Shown: positions 31,579 to 43,651, numbered from the stretch's first letter. The stretch: 64,000 nt of DNA from Thalassia testudinum (GCA_037157565.1 JAZHRO010000019.1:21577001-21641000), one strand, 5' to 3'. Made by a program: numbers and translations. The notes: generated by a model not told the origin, from the letters alone.

Positions 31579-33348
31579 TGATGAGTCCATTTTAATGAAC
31601 TATTATTACGCTTAAGTAATTCAATTCTAACATTGTATGTTGGTTAATAATCACATTTGGTCATTAAATGATTGCAAGTGTCATTATTTAAGTTTACATT
31701 TCTTCTATTGCTAATTGTGTAATTATATTTCATGCAGGGACCCGCAACAGCGCACTCATCTTCTCCAATTAATCTACTCTATTAATCAAGAAGAAAAGGG
31801 AGGAGGATCAAATGTGGAAAAGAATAGGGGGTGGAAAGATATTCCCCCCCCCCCCCCCCAAATATCTCCACCTATGGCCAATGGAACCCAACAGGAGTCG
31901 GCTAAAATTAGGAAGGGATTTGAAAATCCCTTGATTAGCACGGAAGAGAGGAGTTAAGAGGAGGCGGAGCACAAGAGAGGAGGATCTTCTTCCTCCCCCT
32001 TGCGGGGATCCACCTTCTCCCTAGCCACCACCAACACTTTGGTCAGAGCATACACCGTGAACCAAGCACAACCAAGCACTCTGCAGGCGCTGCGCTTGCC
32101 CTTGCAAGCCATGCCATCAGTGCCTCCACCGCAAGTGCTCACTACATCGTGCCTGCACCAGCACCCTGCTAGACTGCCTGCAAGTGCCTGCACCATCTCC
32201 ACTGCAGGCACACCCCTACAGGCGCCCGCGCCCCCACCAGCGCTCCCGCCTGCAGCACGCTACCACTGCAGTGCACCCTCGCCTCCAGCACCTTCGCGTG
32301 CCCACACGCCAGTCTGACCACCGCGCGCACGCGCGCCCTTGCAACACCACCCAGCGCCGGCAGGCACTATGCCCTCTCCACTGCAGGCGCCTTGCAAGCG
32401 CTTCACGCCAAGCAACCGCAGGCGCTCGCCACCCTTCACCGTCCTCTCCAGGCATGCCTTCAACCCTGCAGGTGCCCCTTCAAGCCTGTAGGCGAACCCA
32501 CGCCTGCAGGCGCTGCGTCACCTTCACCCTCCAGTGCCTTGCGCGCTCTCTGCAGGCACTGCAGAACGACCGCGCGCCCCTATAGCCCCCCTCTAGCGCC
32601 TTCGCGTGCCAGCACCACCGCCTGCAACTGCGCGCCAGCACCAATAGCACGAGCGGCCAGCTGCAGCTTCTCCACCGCCGCCACTCCTCTCCTCCGGCAG
32701 GTCGGCTCCAGCCAACTCACTACGCACCGCTGCCATCACCGCGACGGCCTCACTCCAGCCAACCTCCTGTGGGAGTCTTTCCTCGATTGAACCTCTCTCC
32801 CATGTGCAAGGAGGAGAGAGGTGAAATCCCCTGTTTTCTTCCCCATTAAAAATTACATTCAATGCCATTGCCACCAAAAATCAATTTTAATTTATGATTA
32901 TTTTATTATGATGAAATTGTGACTGCACACTCATGCTTTCTGATAATTGTGCGTTATTGATATTCACATGTTTCAACATTAGTTTTGGGATTAACATGTG
33001 TACAAATTTTCTCTAATATATGTCAATTGAAAATTACATAAAATCATCACATATTTATTGAATATTTCAGTGAGGAAAAATTGCACATATACCCTTATAT
33101 TTTGAGTTATTGTGCATCTTCTTTCCATTGCATTTCATGTCGGATTTGATTAGGGGTTTCGCACTTGATTGAAAGAATATGAAATAATCGAGAGTTTATT
33201 GCATCATTGTCTCCCTGTGGACACGACCCGCTCTTCTGTGAGTGGTTATTTTTATTGTTGATTAGTCGATTTTTCTACCACTTAAATACTACAACAACAC
33301 GTTATTTCATTTGCGAAACTTAATCGAAAGCGGAAAAATGACTTGTCA
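31579..33348 (+). mobile_element. B 3' LTR
   Basis: It is colinear with the 5' LTR over its whole length. Differences include a poly-C run of 16 versus 10 bases (31844-31859 versus 25301-25310), one mismatch in the tip hairpin, and small indels in the GC-rich part that shift its frames. Confidence 0.93.
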
Positions 33349-33353
33349 ACTAC

Positions 33354-33534
33354 CTTCATAATAGCCGGGTTGACGGCAACATTTGACGGCATCATTGGCC
33401 GCCCATCGACCCACGCCTTTCGCCTCATCCCCTCCTCATACTTCCAGTTCATACTTTTTCACTCCCCTCGAGTAGGAATAGTACACGAGGATCAAACAGT
33501 TGGGCAGGAGCTCCTGAGGATTGAGCTAGAATAA
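33354..33534 (+). pseudogene. A protease, 3' part
   Basis: Immediately after the B target duplication the reading gives TFDGIIGRPSTHAF, equivalent to the Y-x-A-I-L-G-R-P motif closing the Tat protease, then a helical region and VGIVHEDQTVGQELL. It joins in frame with the part ending at 25034 once B and one target copy are ignored. It ends in a stop at 33532. Confidence 0.85.
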
Positions 33535-33537
33535 TCC

Positions 33538-34640
33538 ATGGAGCCAAAACCCCTAAAACCACAGAAATGGGGGGAGAAGAGAAACCAAGTCCAGGCGATC
33601 CAGCAAGGGGAAAACCCGGCTGATCCGCTAGCGACTTTGGGACTACAGCTAGGCTCTTCAGCCATGGCTATACAGCTTTTCCCTCACTATGCGACTAAGC
33701 TCGTCAAGGTCGGAGCGGACCTTGATCCCTCTGAGGTCCAAGAGTTACTCCTCCTGCTTAGGGCCAACGCGGATGTCTTCTCTTATTCTGCAAACGACTT
33801 ATCGGGAGTCAACCCATCCTTGGTCCAGCACCACTTGAATATCTAGGTGAGCACCCACACGGTCAAACAGGCGCGTCGACACAAGTTAGCCGAACAATGG
33901 CAAGTGGCTGAGGTTGAAGTCCAAAAGCTCCTTGAAGCTGGATTCATCGAAGAATCCCTGTACCCGACATGGCTCTCGAACGTGGTGATAGTGAAAAATG
34001 CCAACGGCAAATGCTGCATGTGCATCGACTTCACCAACCTCAATGAAGCCTACCCGAAGGAGGAGTTCCCCTACCAAGGGTGGACGCTTTGGTGGACTCT
34101 TGCAATAGATAATCTCATATGTCCTTCCTAGACGCCTACAGTGGGTACCATCAGATCAGCCTTGCTTCAGTAGACAAACCTCACACCTCCTTTATTACCG
34201 ATAGGGTTTTGTTCCAATATAAAGTCATGCCCTTTGGCTTGAAAAATGCTGGAGCAATTTACTAGCACCTTGTAAATATGGTTTTCTTAAAAGTAATATG
34301 AAAATCATTTGAGGTGTACCTAGATGATATGCTTATAAAGGGATCCAATTTCCCTAAACACCTAGAATACTTGGCTAAAATGTTCCAAATTCTAAGGGAC
34401 ATCTGCCTTCGCTTGAACCCCGAAAAGTGTACCTTTAGGGTCTTAGCCAGTAAATTCTTAGGGTTCTTGGTCTCCAACCGAGGGATTGAAGCCAACTCCG
34501 ATAATATCCAAGCGATCATGGACTTGCAACTGTCAAGCACCTTGAAAGGGATACAATTGGTGGTCGGCAAAATCTCCTTGTTAGGCCAGTTTTTGTCTCG
34601 ATCCTCCAACAAGTGCCTCCCTTTCTTCGAGTAAATAAAA
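33538..34640 (+). pseudogene. A reverse transcriptase
   Basis: An N-terminal linker (33538-33846) ends in NDLSGVNPSLVQHHLNI. The fingers and palm follow: KLLEAGFIEESLYPTWLSNVVIVKNANGK, CIDFTNLNEAYPKEEFP, DAYSGYHQI (34136), MPFGLKNAGAIY and the catalytic box YLDDMLIKGS (34318). Then come the thumb motifs LNPEKCTFRV and FLGFLVSNRGIEANSDNI. Stops at 33844, 34129, 34263 and 34302, and a frameshift near 34085-34130, disable it. The Asp-Asp pair is intact. Confidence 0.9.
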
Positions 34641-35640
34641 ATGGGCAAAGGCGATACTACCACCCACTAGACTCCTCACTGCTAGAAACCTTTAGAGAAA
34701 ATCAAAGCCACCCTCCAAAGTCCCCCCATCTTAATGACTCCTAACCTTGGGGAGGTCCTTTCCCTCTACCTGGCAGCATTTGTATTCGTCGTTAGTGCTA
34801 TCCTAGTTAGCGATCAAGAAGGAGCACAGTGACCCGTATATTTCATTAGAAGAACCTATCAAGGTGCTGAAGTTAAGTATACGATCGTCAAGAAACTAGG
34901 GCTAGCTTTGGTCGTTGCAGTTAGAAAGCTGTGCCCCTACTTCCAAGCCCACACTATAATGGTCCTATTAGACTACCCCCTGTAGTGAATGCTACATAAG
35001 CCTACAGGATCAGCACGACAGATCAAATGGGCTATGGAACTGGTGGAGTTCGACATTAGGTACCAGTCGAGGAAAGCCATTAAAGGACAAGTCCTGGTAG
35101 ATTTCGTGGCAGAATTCACGGACCCGGATGCCTCCCTCATGCTCCCCTGGTAGTTGTATGTCGATGGCTCGTCTATAACAGCCGGGTCTAGGGTCGAAAT
35201 AGCCTTAACCGTCCCATGTGATGCTACTTATAAGTACGCCATCAAATTGGGTTTCCCAATGTCCAATAACTAGGCGGAGTACGAGGCCATGCTGGTAGGC
35301 ATTTGGGTGGCCAAGTCCAGAGGCGTCACCTTGCCTACATGGACTCCCAACTGGTCGCCAACCAAGTAAATGGCGAATACTAAGATCGGGAACCAAACAT
35401 GATCCTATATGTTGAAAAAGTCAAGGAAGAGCTAGCAAATTTTAAGACCGTCTTGATTAGGCTAGTGACTAGAGCCAACAACCCCCTAGCAGACACGTTG
35501 GCCAGACTCGTCGCTGCTATCCCGCTAGGGCAAGAGGAGGATATCTGCCTCCTGACCTTAAAAGAGCCAACTGTACTCGCTCCCAAAATGTTCACGATAG
35601 AGCAATCGATCTCTTAGATGATGCCTATCATCACTTACCT
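34641..35640 (+). pseudogene. A RNase H and second (archaeal-type) RNase H
   Basis: The first RNase H reads GEVLSLYLAAFVFVVSAILVSDQEG and YQGAEVKYTIVKKLGLALVVAVRKL, followed by the connection segment QIKWAMELVEFDIRYQSRKAIKGQ with VDFVAEF. A second RNase H starts at LYVDGSSITAGSRVEIAL (about 35154) and continues with AEYEAMLVGIWVAKSRG, then the LVTRANNPLADTLARL tail (35460-35515). Dual RNase H is the hallmark of the Tat lineage. Several stops (34831, 34984, 35152, 35273) break the frame. Confidence 0.85.
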
Positions 35641-36830
35641 GAACTCTGGCAAGCTACTCCCAAGGAAACCATGACCCAAGGCCTTTCTCCTAAAAGCCTC
35701 AAGGTACACCTTGATAGAGGGGCAACTGTACAAGGGGGGTACTCCACCCTCCTGTTGCACTACTTAGCAAAAGAGGAAGCCGAGCAGGCCCTTTAAGAAG
35801 CCTACGGAGGCATGTGCGAGAATCATGAAGGGTACAAGGCACTCTTGGCCCAACTATTCCAAGCGAGTTATTTCTAGCCTTAGATGAAGCAACATTGCAA
35901 TGACTTCGTGTGCAAGTGTGATAAGTGCCAGCAGTTCACTACCTTGCACCACTTGCCGCCTGGAAAGTTGGTGCCCATGATGTCACCCGTCCCCTTTGCA
36001 AGATGAGGCATGGACTTCACTGGCCCCTTCCTGCTAGCCCCGGCTTAGAAGCGATTTATAGTAGTGGTAGTTGATTACTTCTCCAAATGGGTCGAAGCTG
36101 AGGCTATGGCTAGCCCAATAGCTGATAGAGTTATCTCCTTCGTCCGCAAAAGTATTATTGCCCGTTATGGGATACCTCAGTGCATTGTCATAGACAATGG
36201 CACCTAGTTCACTTGTCAAAAATTCAAGGAATTTTGCACTACCTGGGCTATCTTCCTACGCTTCACGTCTGTCGGACAACCCCAGGCAAACGGATAGGCA
36301 GAGGTAACCAACTGCACCATCATCTTAGCACTCAAATGCTGGCTAGATTCAACCAAAGGGAAATAGACGGACAAGCTGCCAGACGCACTGTGAGGCTACA
36401 AGACTTACTAGAGGACTTTCACAGCCCACACACCATTTAGCTTAGTATATGGCATGGAAGCCCGACTGCCTATTGAAGCAGTCCTCCCTACCTACAAGAC
36501 ACAACTCTATAACTCTGCCACCAACAATGAATAAGTTTGCCTATCCTTAGATCTCATAGATGAACTAGGGGATAAGACTTCAGAAGCATCGCTCAAGCAT
36601 AAAGAAGCGATTGCTGCCACCTATAACAAGTGGGTCCACAAGTGGACATTCTCCCAAGGAGACTTAGTCCTGCACAAGTGTAAAGTCTCCATGCCAAGTA
36701 AGTCAAGCGGGAAACTAGACGTCCATTGGGAAGAACCTTATAGGGTTCGCAAAGACAGTCCGGGAAACTTCTATGAGTTACAAACCCTAGGAGGAAAAAG
36801 TATCCTCCACAGTTAACATGCGAGCAATTT
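35641..36830 (+). pseudogene. A integrase
   Basis: The zinc-binding part has EAYGGMCENHEGYKAL and CDKCQQF. The catalytic core retains the first Asp (GMDFTGPF, 36010), second Asp (VIDNGT, 36190) and the Glu after QANG (stop) AEV (36285-36305). PFSLVYGMEARLPIEAVLP (about 36434-36490) follows, and the C-terminal GDLVLHKCKVS...GKLDVHWEEPYRV module closes the protein, ending near HASNLRWYHV. At least six stops are visible. The same C-terminal module survives in element C at 50863-51101. Confidence 0.88.
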
Positions 36831-37189
36831 ACGTTGGTATCATGTATGAATATAGACAAGCAATAAAGACAGAAATTTTCCATTCTCATTCAAAAAGAGT
36901 GTTTCCTATTACATTTAAAAAAAAAAATAGCAACACCAACAAAAAGCTCAAGTACTCCCCTCCCATGGCCCAAAAATATCTCCCCCAGGTGCTGGTGAGA
37001 GGCAGAGCGGGCTGATCAACCCTAAAGGCAGTTTGACGGTCCTCGACGACCCCGGCTAATTTCCCTCCTCTTCAAGAGCTAGCTAGTTTGCGAGTGACCC
37101 CACGGGTTTTTTGTCGACAATGAGATCGACACTTTTCTGACGCTCATACTCCAGCAAAAACTGGTTGATAGATTAGTTACATAACTCCT

Positions 37190-39642
37190 CCATGGGAGTA
37201 TGCTTCCCCGCGAGAAGGGACTACACAACAGCCAGGGTATGCTTCCTGACCTCCTTCAAGAGTTCCTCCCAGCATGCCTCCACAGATGGATTTGAGGTGA
37301 AAAATGCCATCACCGTCTCTGCATCCAGCTCCGGCTGTGCAGCATCCTCCAACTTTGCCACTCGCTGGCCCCTCTCCTCTGCGAGCTGTTGGGCTTTGCC
37401 AAGGTTGGCCCTCAAGTCCCTTATAGTCACCTCCACGTTTTCCAAATTTGCTCACATAGAAGCAATTCTATCAATCGAGGCACTTAGGCGGATGCATTCT
37501 TCCTCAAGAGCCCTATCGTACCCCTCCATAGACGAGGAGTGTTTAGCCCTGAGCACTTGCACCTTCTCCTTTAAGGAAAGGATGTTGGCACAGGTGGTTG
37601 AGAGGCACTTGGACAAGCCCTTCAGAGGCATGATGTCAGCCTTGTGTGCTCTGATGAGGCTTTCCTTCAGCCCCTTGCCAACATGGAGGACCTTTCTCAG
37701 TGTAGGGTGGGCCTTCTATAGCTCATCCTCCAGTCGGGCCATGTCGCTGGCCGCCTGCTGCTGGGAACGGAGCTTGCACATGGCCTCCTCTATCGTCTTC
37801 TCTTGGGCGGAAACTACCTCCGCCACTTGGTGGAGCAAATTCCTCTGCTCTGCCTTGGCCGTGACGGCCCATTTGGCGACCATGTTCGCTGCATCAACAT
37901 TGCCGGCCAGACCAGGTAGGTCCAGAGGAGTGTCGTCGCGCGAAATAAAGGAGGTCTCAAGCGTCTCAGCCTGTAACCCACGAGCACGTAAGAATAAAAA
38001 AGCTTTGGCCAAAGAAAAAATTGACAAAAGATAGGCCTAGGAGCTTACTGCGCACATGCAATAGAAGAAGACGTGATTGAAGTTCATGTCCCTAGGCTCA
38101 GAAGTAGCCCAAGATAGGGCATCGTTTAGGTGCCTTAGCACCTATTATTCTAAACTGAGGGCACTGCTTGATGCTTTCGACCGAACCGACACCACCCGAC
38201 CGGGTGCGGGGCCACTAGGAGAGCCTTCCAGCACGGATCCAGCAATGGACCTGACTATGTGGCTAAACGTCCTTGAGCCCCCTCGGCCAAGGGGATCCAC
38301 CAATACCCTTACACCTATAGAGCTCTGCCTGTAGTACGTCTAGTCAAGATGCTATCGGTGGCACCCACCTCTTGCGCTAGCAGGGTGAACACTTCAGGGT
38401 AGCCAACGAAGCCAGGGAGCTGACAGTACCCTCGCATGAGTCACCTCCAAAGGTGCCTCCAGGGGGGAGTCGCTCAGAGTAATCGCCTCAGGCGGTCCAA
38501 ACGGCTCCAAGGGGGCAGAGGGTCCCCTCAACCAGATCAGGACTCCGTAGAGAGGACGTTGTTGACTTCTCCCACAGAAGCTCCACACGACGACCCTTCT
38601 TGGCACACCTTAGGGGGACCTCCGGCTCCTCCACGACCTCTTTAAGGGCCTCTTCCCCCTTTCTCTTGAGCTCCTTCTGATAAGAGGGCTGACTCCCCTT
38701 GCCCCCTCCAAGGGCCTCCTCTCCCCCTGCTCCACTGGCCTATCCTTGCCATGCCGCGACCAATAGTGAGCCGAGCCACTACCTCGAAGCTTGGGCATGA
38801 CCGACCGAGCAAACCGTCCGAAAGCTGCAGCTAAAGGATCGAATTAATAAATAAATGATAGATACAATACGCGATACAAAAGCTATTGCCTTCCCCCTAC
38901 TTACATGGCATAGGAAATGAATCTGCCACCCATGACAAAGCCTCCCAGACATCCTTCCGCCTGAGTTTCGACCGGACAATTGGACCAAACTTAATTATTT
39001 TGTCTTCATCCGCGCGTGTGAACGGGGCAAGCTCCTCAGGTCGGGGTGGCTGGTCCCTCTTAGGTAGGCCTTGCTAGGTATAAGGGACTCCTAGGTCTTC
39101 GATATTCGAAAGAAACAAGAAATGATGGTCTTACCCCTTCAAACTATCGGGAAGATCAATTATCTGATACTTGGTCTGCCGACTACACAGGGTGTAAGTG
39201 CTAGATGGAGGCTTGCCCCTCTTCACCTTCAGGGGCATTAGCCTTAAAGCAAGCGGAACAAAACAAGATGATAAACAATCCCCAAGTGGAGGTAGATAGT
39301 GGTAAAGGCATTTAAAGCTAGCCAGCAATTAAGGTTGAGTTGTGAAGGGGCGAGGTATGAAAAAGAAAGGAAGGAGGACAAAATGGGGTTCAAAGGTACC
39401 TGTCGACCATGCTCTATGGCATATCTACAAATTATAAACATATCCTTCACCTTGTCTGAACATAGACGGGTCTGGGACCCACAAGCGTGAAACGGTACTC
39501 TACTGAGATCGTACTCCTCCAAAAAAGACAAAATTGCGGATCGACTACGGAAGTCCGACAAAAAATTGTACAAATCCCTTATCTTAGCAAAGACCCCAGA
39601 AAAGGAAGCAATGGACTTACCCTTGCCTACAAGTCCCGACAT
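37190..39642 (-). pseudogene. Antisense coiled-coil gene of A
   Basis: The minus strand opens at 39642 (MSGLVGKGKSIASFSGVFAK), and its N-terminal region has LYNFLSDFRSRSAILSFLEEYDLSRVPFHACG. After frameshifted linker sequence, an exon ending MNFNHVFFYCMCA (about 38085-38049) meets a GT...AG intron (38048-37971, 78 bp) and continues in phase with AETLETSFISRDD. A long heptad-rich tail to 37190 follows (AEQRNLLHQVAEVVSAQEKTIEEA; RDLRANLGKAQQLAEERGQRVAKLED), interrupted by stops at about 37715 and 37450. Tat-lineage elements are known to carry extra antisense frames between integrase and the 3' LTR. The function is unknown. The complementary plus-strand frame at 37192-38034 is treated as a shadow. 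Confidence 0.65.
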
Positions 39643-40690
39643 GTTGCTGCTTCCTTTAAGAAAGATTGAGACGAAGATGCTTTGATGAAGGACACTCTCT
39701 CACAACACCACGCTAAAAATGAATACCGCACATAGTGCTCTCCAAGGTAGGTGGGGCATTAACTATGACCCACAACCCCTATATATACCCCCTACAGAGG
39801 TGGTTCCCCCTTTGTGGGGCGTACGTTTTGAAAAAATTAAATCTCGTCGTATCCGGCGTGGATCCCAAATATACCGCCAAGGACGATAACTATCTTGCAT
39901 CATTACGGGCATTAAATACCCCCTAGGTGCATATACACTGCCGCAGAAAGGGCACTCCCATCAATGACAGGCACGATACTTGAGGCCTTCACCTCATCAT
40001 AATGGCAATTAATGCCGATCTTATCACACCCAAGAAAAAAACTAATCCTTACAGTGATTGGCCATTACTAGAGGAAGGTGGCACTTATGCAACACCATTT
40101 CCTGGGTAGTTGCCTCAGGCTGGCAGGGACCAAGCACTGATATGCTTTTGCTCCTTCAAAAAGCCACCTCTTAAGGCTAGCAGGAACTCAAGCAGACATG
40201 CCTCATGTTCCTTTATCATTGTTACCTTTTAAAGTAAGCAAACCACCTCTTAAGGCCATGTAACCGCCTCCTAAGGCCCAGGCAAAATTAGGCCCATGTG
40301 CTCATGTTACCTCAACATTGTCACCTTTTAAGGTAGGCAAACCTCTTCTTAAGGCTCAAGCGAAATCGGGCCCATGTGCTCACGGTCTCTTAACATTACC
40401 ACCTCTTAAGGCAGGCAAATCGCCTCTTAAGGCTAGGTAACCGCCTTACAAGGCTTAGGCAAAATCGGGCCCTTGCACCCACGCTTCCTTAAATATTGCC
40501 GCCTCCTAAGGCCAACATATCGCCTCTTAAGGCCAACAAGGGAATGCCTTAAAACTTTCCGCCTCATCACAAATGTTCCTCCTGCTTTTCATATAGCCAG
40601 GACAACATTTAGGGGCATACTATACTGTGAAGTTTTAAGTATCCTTACTATTTTCTCAGCGGCATTCACCTACTAGAGTGTGGGAGCATA
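39643..40690 (+). other. A 3' untranslated region with tandem repeats
   Basis: No gene is seen. From about 40160 to 40540 the word CCTCTTAAGGC and variants recur about a dozen times, within a larger unit of roughly 80-100 bp that also contains AAATCGGGCCC and GTGCTCA. A GTGTGGGAGCATA purine-rich stretch (40678-40690) precedes the 3' LTR as a poor polypurine tract. Confidence 0.75.
40160..40540 (+). repeat. CTTAAGG tandem repeat array in A
   Basis: Imperfect palindromic words GCCTCTTAAGGC are seen at about 40166, 40244, 40265, 40340, 40401, 40421, 40500 and 40521, with degenerate copies between. At least three larger units begin AAATYRGGCCC (about 40285, 40363, 40461). Confidence 0.8.
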
Positions 40691-41267
40691 TGATGAGGGG
40701 CAAAAAATGCTCTCGGACTCAAAACTTTGCACATAACCCATGTAAGAATCCGAACACCCAGACTCGGAGTAAACAGGCGGATCTGACCTAACCCGATCTG
40801 TCTCTACTCCAGCAGATCCGGATCCAAGTGGGCATAGCTTCTTCTAAAGGCCCAGCACATCCAAAGTCAATAGAGCATGGTAGCAGCACTCATAATGCCC
40901 ATGTCAGCAGTAATTATGATGCAATTAATGCTCTGACAACGGATAAGCCCTGACAATGGGCTTATCAAGAAACATGACAAGACTGCGGAGAATATCTCAT
41001 AGGATTTTCTCAGTTGTAACAACACTCTCTGTAGCTATAAATAGAGAAGGAGGCCGATGCAATGGCCTCCTCATGCAATCTGAGAGTGAGGCGAACCCCG
41101 AGAGATTGTAACACCGCTATTTCTAGTAGATTTTCTGGGTGCCTTGCCCTCCCCCTAGACGTATACCCTTTGCGGTAGAATTGGCTAACCAATTTTCCTA
41201 TCTTTCTTGTGATTGTCCTTTGTGTGATTGCTTGGTCGGATCCTTCCTCTTCCGAGGAGCCCAATCA
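40691..41267 (+). mobile_element. A 3' LTR
   Basis: 577 bp, starts TGATGAGGGG and ends CCAATCA. It is colinear with the 5' LTR. Most sampled differences are transitions. It is followed by the target duplication GATGG (41268-41272). Confidence 0.93.
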
Positions 41268-41272
41268 GATGG

Positions 41273-43651
41273 CAATCTACTTTTGGAATCAGATTTCAAA
41301 AATTCCATTTACAAGCTCATGTCTATAAGTGACCCTTTCCCCTACAGGCTTCTTCACATCAATTGCAATTGAAATACTAGCTGTATGTAAATGTTGGCTT
41401 CTTCTTCACAATATCAAGTTTGTATTTATTTCAATAAAAATCTTTCTAAAGGAAGAGGAAACCCAATTGGAATGATCTACCTTCATCTATAAATTTCCAA
41501 GATGTTCGTAGTTGTAGTACTTTCACTTCTACATTCATGAATTAAGGTTGCAGGTTGGTGTGATGAGTTCTTTCGAGTAACAACAAATTTATTGCTTTCG
41601 GTCATGGAGATTGGGGCCCCTCTTTGGTTTATTCCAATAATGTTTCTTCATTCTTATTTCTATAATTGCTATTATAAGCCATGCTCTTCATGTTCATGCT
41701 TGTATTCTATTCTCCAAATATGACTTGGATTATCTCCTTGCCACGGATCATGGAGTTCAATCAATACTTTACCATATTATCTTTGATTGAGTTTCTCATT
41801 TTCTCTATCCGTTTAATAGCAAATAACTTATCCTATATAACACATACAAAGATAATGTGATGTGGACATGTTGCCTCTCTTACGCTTACACCATAAGTAA
41901 TGTACCTCTCTTCTACAATAATATCCTTATTTACCCTAATGTAAACTTGACATCTTCACTTATCCGTTGTTGTATGTGCTGAACTCTTCTCCTTGTCAAG
42001 TTTATCCTGATGAATACCATTTTAAATCATTCCTGTCAATCCTAATGTAAATGCTTTAATACAACTACACGAAAATAATTATATCCCTTTTGTCTCTCAT
42101 AGTTTCTTACCCACTTGTACTAATTATTATAGTACGTTGGAATTTACCTTAATTAAGGTTAGACATTTGCATCATGATATTTTTAGCTTTTTCTTATTTC
42201 TCACACTTATTTTAATTTATTGGCAAAGTTTGAAAGGGGATGTAGGTTGCTGTGAAGGGTTGATTTCTTTACATTTTTCTTTGCCGAGAGAACATATAAC
42301 CATGTCTGCAAAAGCTAAATTATCTCCTCTCCTGGTCCTTTTCAGTTACACTTGATTGATCGGAAACTGATATAAATATCAAATCTTCGTAGGCTCACCA
42401 ATCTTTCAAAATAATGGAACACCATCAACTTACAAAATTGATTCTAACTTGAGTTGCAATTGGAAGATGACTTGACGTTGCATGAAAGCCTAAGATTTAT
42501 TTCAGATTTGTTGCAATGGATCTTCACTTCTTCGAAGCTGTGCAGCTCATATTCGTGGATGACTTGTCTAGAACGAGACCATTGTAGTCCTTTGTGACAC
42601 TGACTTCTTCCACTCCCTGTAACAAGGATTGAAGGCAATCTTGTTTAATCTTTGCCTCATATGTTAATGTATTGGGTAGTCTATGTCATTATATCACCTT
42701 TATGTACAACAGAAAGTACTGTGTTCAAACCTTAATAAAAATTTATCTTTCATATTACATTGTCTTCTCATAAGCTTTTATTCTTCCACAATTGCTATGC
42801 CGTTGCTATTTGATGACGTATTCCACAAATAACTGGATACGCAAATTGAAATATGTCATGCTTCATTTTATTCTATTCAAAACCACCTCTCATGAATCAA
42901 TGCTTGTCGCTACAAATTTCTTACACAAACGTTTATGCTAACTTGCAATATTACAATAGTTATCATATGGTCCAACGACCCATATGGTGACGTTGAACTG
43001 CATTGCTTCAGAAATTTTCATACTTACTAATAACAGATGCCCCATATGAGAAATTTTCATGTATTAAAATGTATATTAATCTCACGTAAATTCTTTCATG
43101 GAAATATTCTTCATTACTTTTACGAATATATGCTATCAACCACGGCAACAGCAACCTCCATGCCTATAATGCTAAGGGCAAATTCGTCCATTCCTAATAT
43201 TTGCCCTATCTAAAACAACTAAACTTATAATTTATTCCACTAACCAAACAACACTCCACTTTATTCCATCACTTATTCCACTAACCAAATACTTGAGGAA
43301 GAATAACTTTACTTTATTCATCCACTTATTCCACTAACCAACCAAACACCTTAACCCACTTAACTTACCATTTATTTCACTCCATCTACTTATTCCACAA
43401 ACTTATTCCCCTTACCGAATGGGCCTTATAAGCATGTTTGGTAAGCAGGTTAAGTGTGTTAAGCTAGGTTTGTTTACCACTTAACCCACCTGCTACTTGC
43501 GTCGGGTTAAGTAGAGTTAACTTGGCATAAAGGCATTCCACCTCTTCTATGCAACAACTTTAACCCACTTAAACACCCAAACACCAAAACCCACTTATTC
43601 CACCACTCCTTCCTTATTCCTCTACTTATTTCACTAGCTTATTCCTCTTAC
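41273..43651. other. Unassigned AT-rich DNA between A and C
   Basis: No gene is recognised; the longest plus-strand frame (42137-42355) has no domain and no context. The last 450 bp are rich in TTATTCCACTAACC words, with a hairpin at about 43437-43495 (GTAAGCAGGTTAAG opposite CTTAACCCACCTGCTAC), which may be a MITE. CTTAC (43647-43651) borders element C and may be its target site. Confidence 0.5.

Larger units (their letters stand above)
25035..33348 (+). mobile_element. B: non-autonomous LTR retrotransposon nested in A
   Basis: LTRs are 25035-26801 (1767 bp) and 31579-33348 (1770 bp). Both begin TGATGAGTCC and end CTTGTCA. ACTAC is duplicated at 25030-25034 and 33349-33353. A primer site (26805-26822), a polypurine tract and a 4.78-kb internal region are present, but the region encodes only a gag-like pseudogene with no protease, polymerase or integrase. 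Five differences in the first 113 bp of the LTR pair mark it as younger than A. It shares 3' signals with Ath1 and D, so an Athila-like element is the likely helper. Confidence 0.93.
22200..41267 (+). mobile_element. A: Tat-like Ty3/gypsy retrotransposon, with B nested inside
   Basis: Both LTRs are 577 bp (22200-22776 and 40691-41267), begin TGATGAGGGGC, and are flanked by the duplicated target GATGG (22195-22199 and 41268-41272). The internal order is gag, protease (split by B), reverse transcriptase, RNase H, a second archaeal-type RNase H, integrase, a long 3' region with an antisense gene, and tandem CTTAAGG repeats. The second RNase H and the antisense gene are marks of the Tat/Ogre lineage. 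About 19 differences in the first 172 bp of the LTR pair indicate an old insertion. Without B the element is about 10.75 kb. Confidence 0.93.

Noticed and set aside
37192..38034. 280-codon plus-strand frame in the A 3' region
   Set aside because: Its complement has heptad coiled-coil character, an in-phase intron and the known antisense placement of Tat genes; the plus frame is Ser/Ala/Arg-rich shadow.
40160..40540. CRISPR-like array
   Set aside because: Irregular spacing, degenerate short words, plant retrotransposon context and no cas genes.
41273..43646. A host gene between elements A and C
   Set aside because: No frame has a recognisable domain and no convincing exon-intron series is seen.
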